Of a DNA stretch of 64,000 bases, positions 63,393 to 64,000 are shown in pieces. Position 1 is the first letter of the stretch. Each line of letters starts with the position of its first letter. A program made the translations under genes and the position numbers. Origin of the DNA: Paraspadella gotoi. Lineage: Eukaryota; Chaetognatha. Location: contig CM119266.1 in NCBI GenBank assembly GCA_051294375.1, forward strand, positions 25,379,731 to 25,443,730. Reading direction: 5' to 3'. Below the pieces are notes generated by a model. That model saw only the letters and a program-made list of their open reading frames with translations, was not told the DNA's origin and did not search any database.

Positions 63393-63976
63393 GTAAGGAC
63401 TTAGGAGAGAGTTAGGACTCGGGATTCGAGGTTGAAACCTCCCTCTCCGGGTTAAACCCAAGTGCTCGGAGGCCGGCGATCGTTTTTGATCTCGGTAAGT
63501 CGAGGTTAAAAACTTAAATCCTCACCGTACAGACATCCGGAGTTTTTTTTCATTTTTTTTTCCTTTTTCTTTTATTTCTAAAAATAAAAAGTTACCATAT
63601 GAAATTGGTACAACCAGTATAGAATTATCCATTCATTTCATAAACAAGCTATCTTGCTGCTGACTTTGGACAGGCTATGGCGGCGACCTCCATCACTATT
63701 AAAAGATAATGACATAGCGGGTCCCTGCAGGCTTTCAATCAAGACTCTCTCGCAGTCTCATTTATTCCCGCATAGAGTATCTGGGTTCCTTATCAATGAA
63801 GTGGTATATATTTCAAAGAATGTTTCAATTGTAAAAAAATGACCACTCCCTGTAATTCGAAATATATGTTTTTTTGTTTTTTTTAGGAAACTATGATATT
63901 TTCCTCTTACGGCTAAAGCTTCCCCTCCTCTTCCTCTTCCTCTTCCTCTTCCCCTCTTCTTCCTCTTCCTCCCCAG

Positions 63977-64000
63977 TCTGCCTCAGCTCCATCTACACCG
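63977..64000 (+). CDS. Muscarinic receptor-like GPCR, TM3-TM4 exon, copy E (cut by window end)
   Basis: First 24 bases of the exon after acceptor ccccag, identical to copies A and B. Confidence 0.85.

Larger units (their letters stand above)
62711..64000 (+). repeat. Copy E: forward duplicate with receptor exons
   Basis: Collinear with 37233-38571 and 44235-45566, starting at atcatccagttaac, and leaves the window inside the TM3-TM4 exon. Confidence 0.95.

Overview
This window is nuclear DNA from an animal, almost certainly an invertebrate. It has GT-AG introns, exons of roughly 80-760 bp, large non-coding spans and an extreme load of (AG)n/(TC)n, (CGT)n and (CAT)n microsatellites. The main gene belongs to a muscarinic receptor type typical of invertebrates. 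The microsatellite density suggests an arthropod, perhaps a crustacean, but I cannot name the organism. No bacterial, viral or CRISPR features are seen.

Two real protein-coding genes can be assembled by hand. (1) On the + strand, a B-type (invertebrate) muscarinic acetylcholine receptor-like GPCR runs from 8414 to at least 52418. Its N-terminal ectodomain exons are at 8414, 20184, 20878 and 21299 (the last also carries TM1). TM2, TM2-TM3 and TM3-TM4 exons occur in up to three copies near 37.6-38.7 kb, 44.6-45.7 kb and 63.0-64.0 kb. The TM5 exon is at 46993 and an exon from intracellular loop 3 is at 52201. Every junction I placed is in phase 1, which ties the exons together. The first coding exon and TM6-TM7 are not found. 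(2) On the - strand, inside the receptor intron between TM1 and TM2, lies a five-exon SLC22-type (organic ion) transporter. Exons 5 to 2 are at 24351-26958 and exon 1 has copies at 32579, 39749 and 55447. The best exons join to 651 codons with matching phases.

Layout: 1-8.4 kb is non-coding, with minisatellites and a 626-bp hAT-like MITE carrying a perfect 8-bp target duplication. 9.6-13.8 kb is a tandem array of an unrecognised repetitive element coding a charged coiled-coil protein on the - strand. 13.8-18.2 kb is a giant inverted repeat. 18.2-23.4 kb holds receptor exons 2-4 (plus a dispersed repeat and a tRNA-like SINE head). 24.3-27.1 kb is the transporter. 27.1-32.2 kb is an insertion of unknown nature in transporter intron 1. 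32.5-46.7 kb is a roughly 7-kb tandem duplication (copies A and B). 47-52.4 kb is receptor intron and one exon. 52.4-64 kb is a mosaic of further forward and inverted copies (C, D, D2, E) of sequences already present to the left.

The duplicated blocks differ mainly by single-base indels that break exons, and most of their boundaries lie at N gaps (several exactly 25 N) or microsatellites. I think most of them are assembly duplications (unmerged haplotypes or poorly polished gap-filling) and not true paralogues, but only read mapping can settle that.
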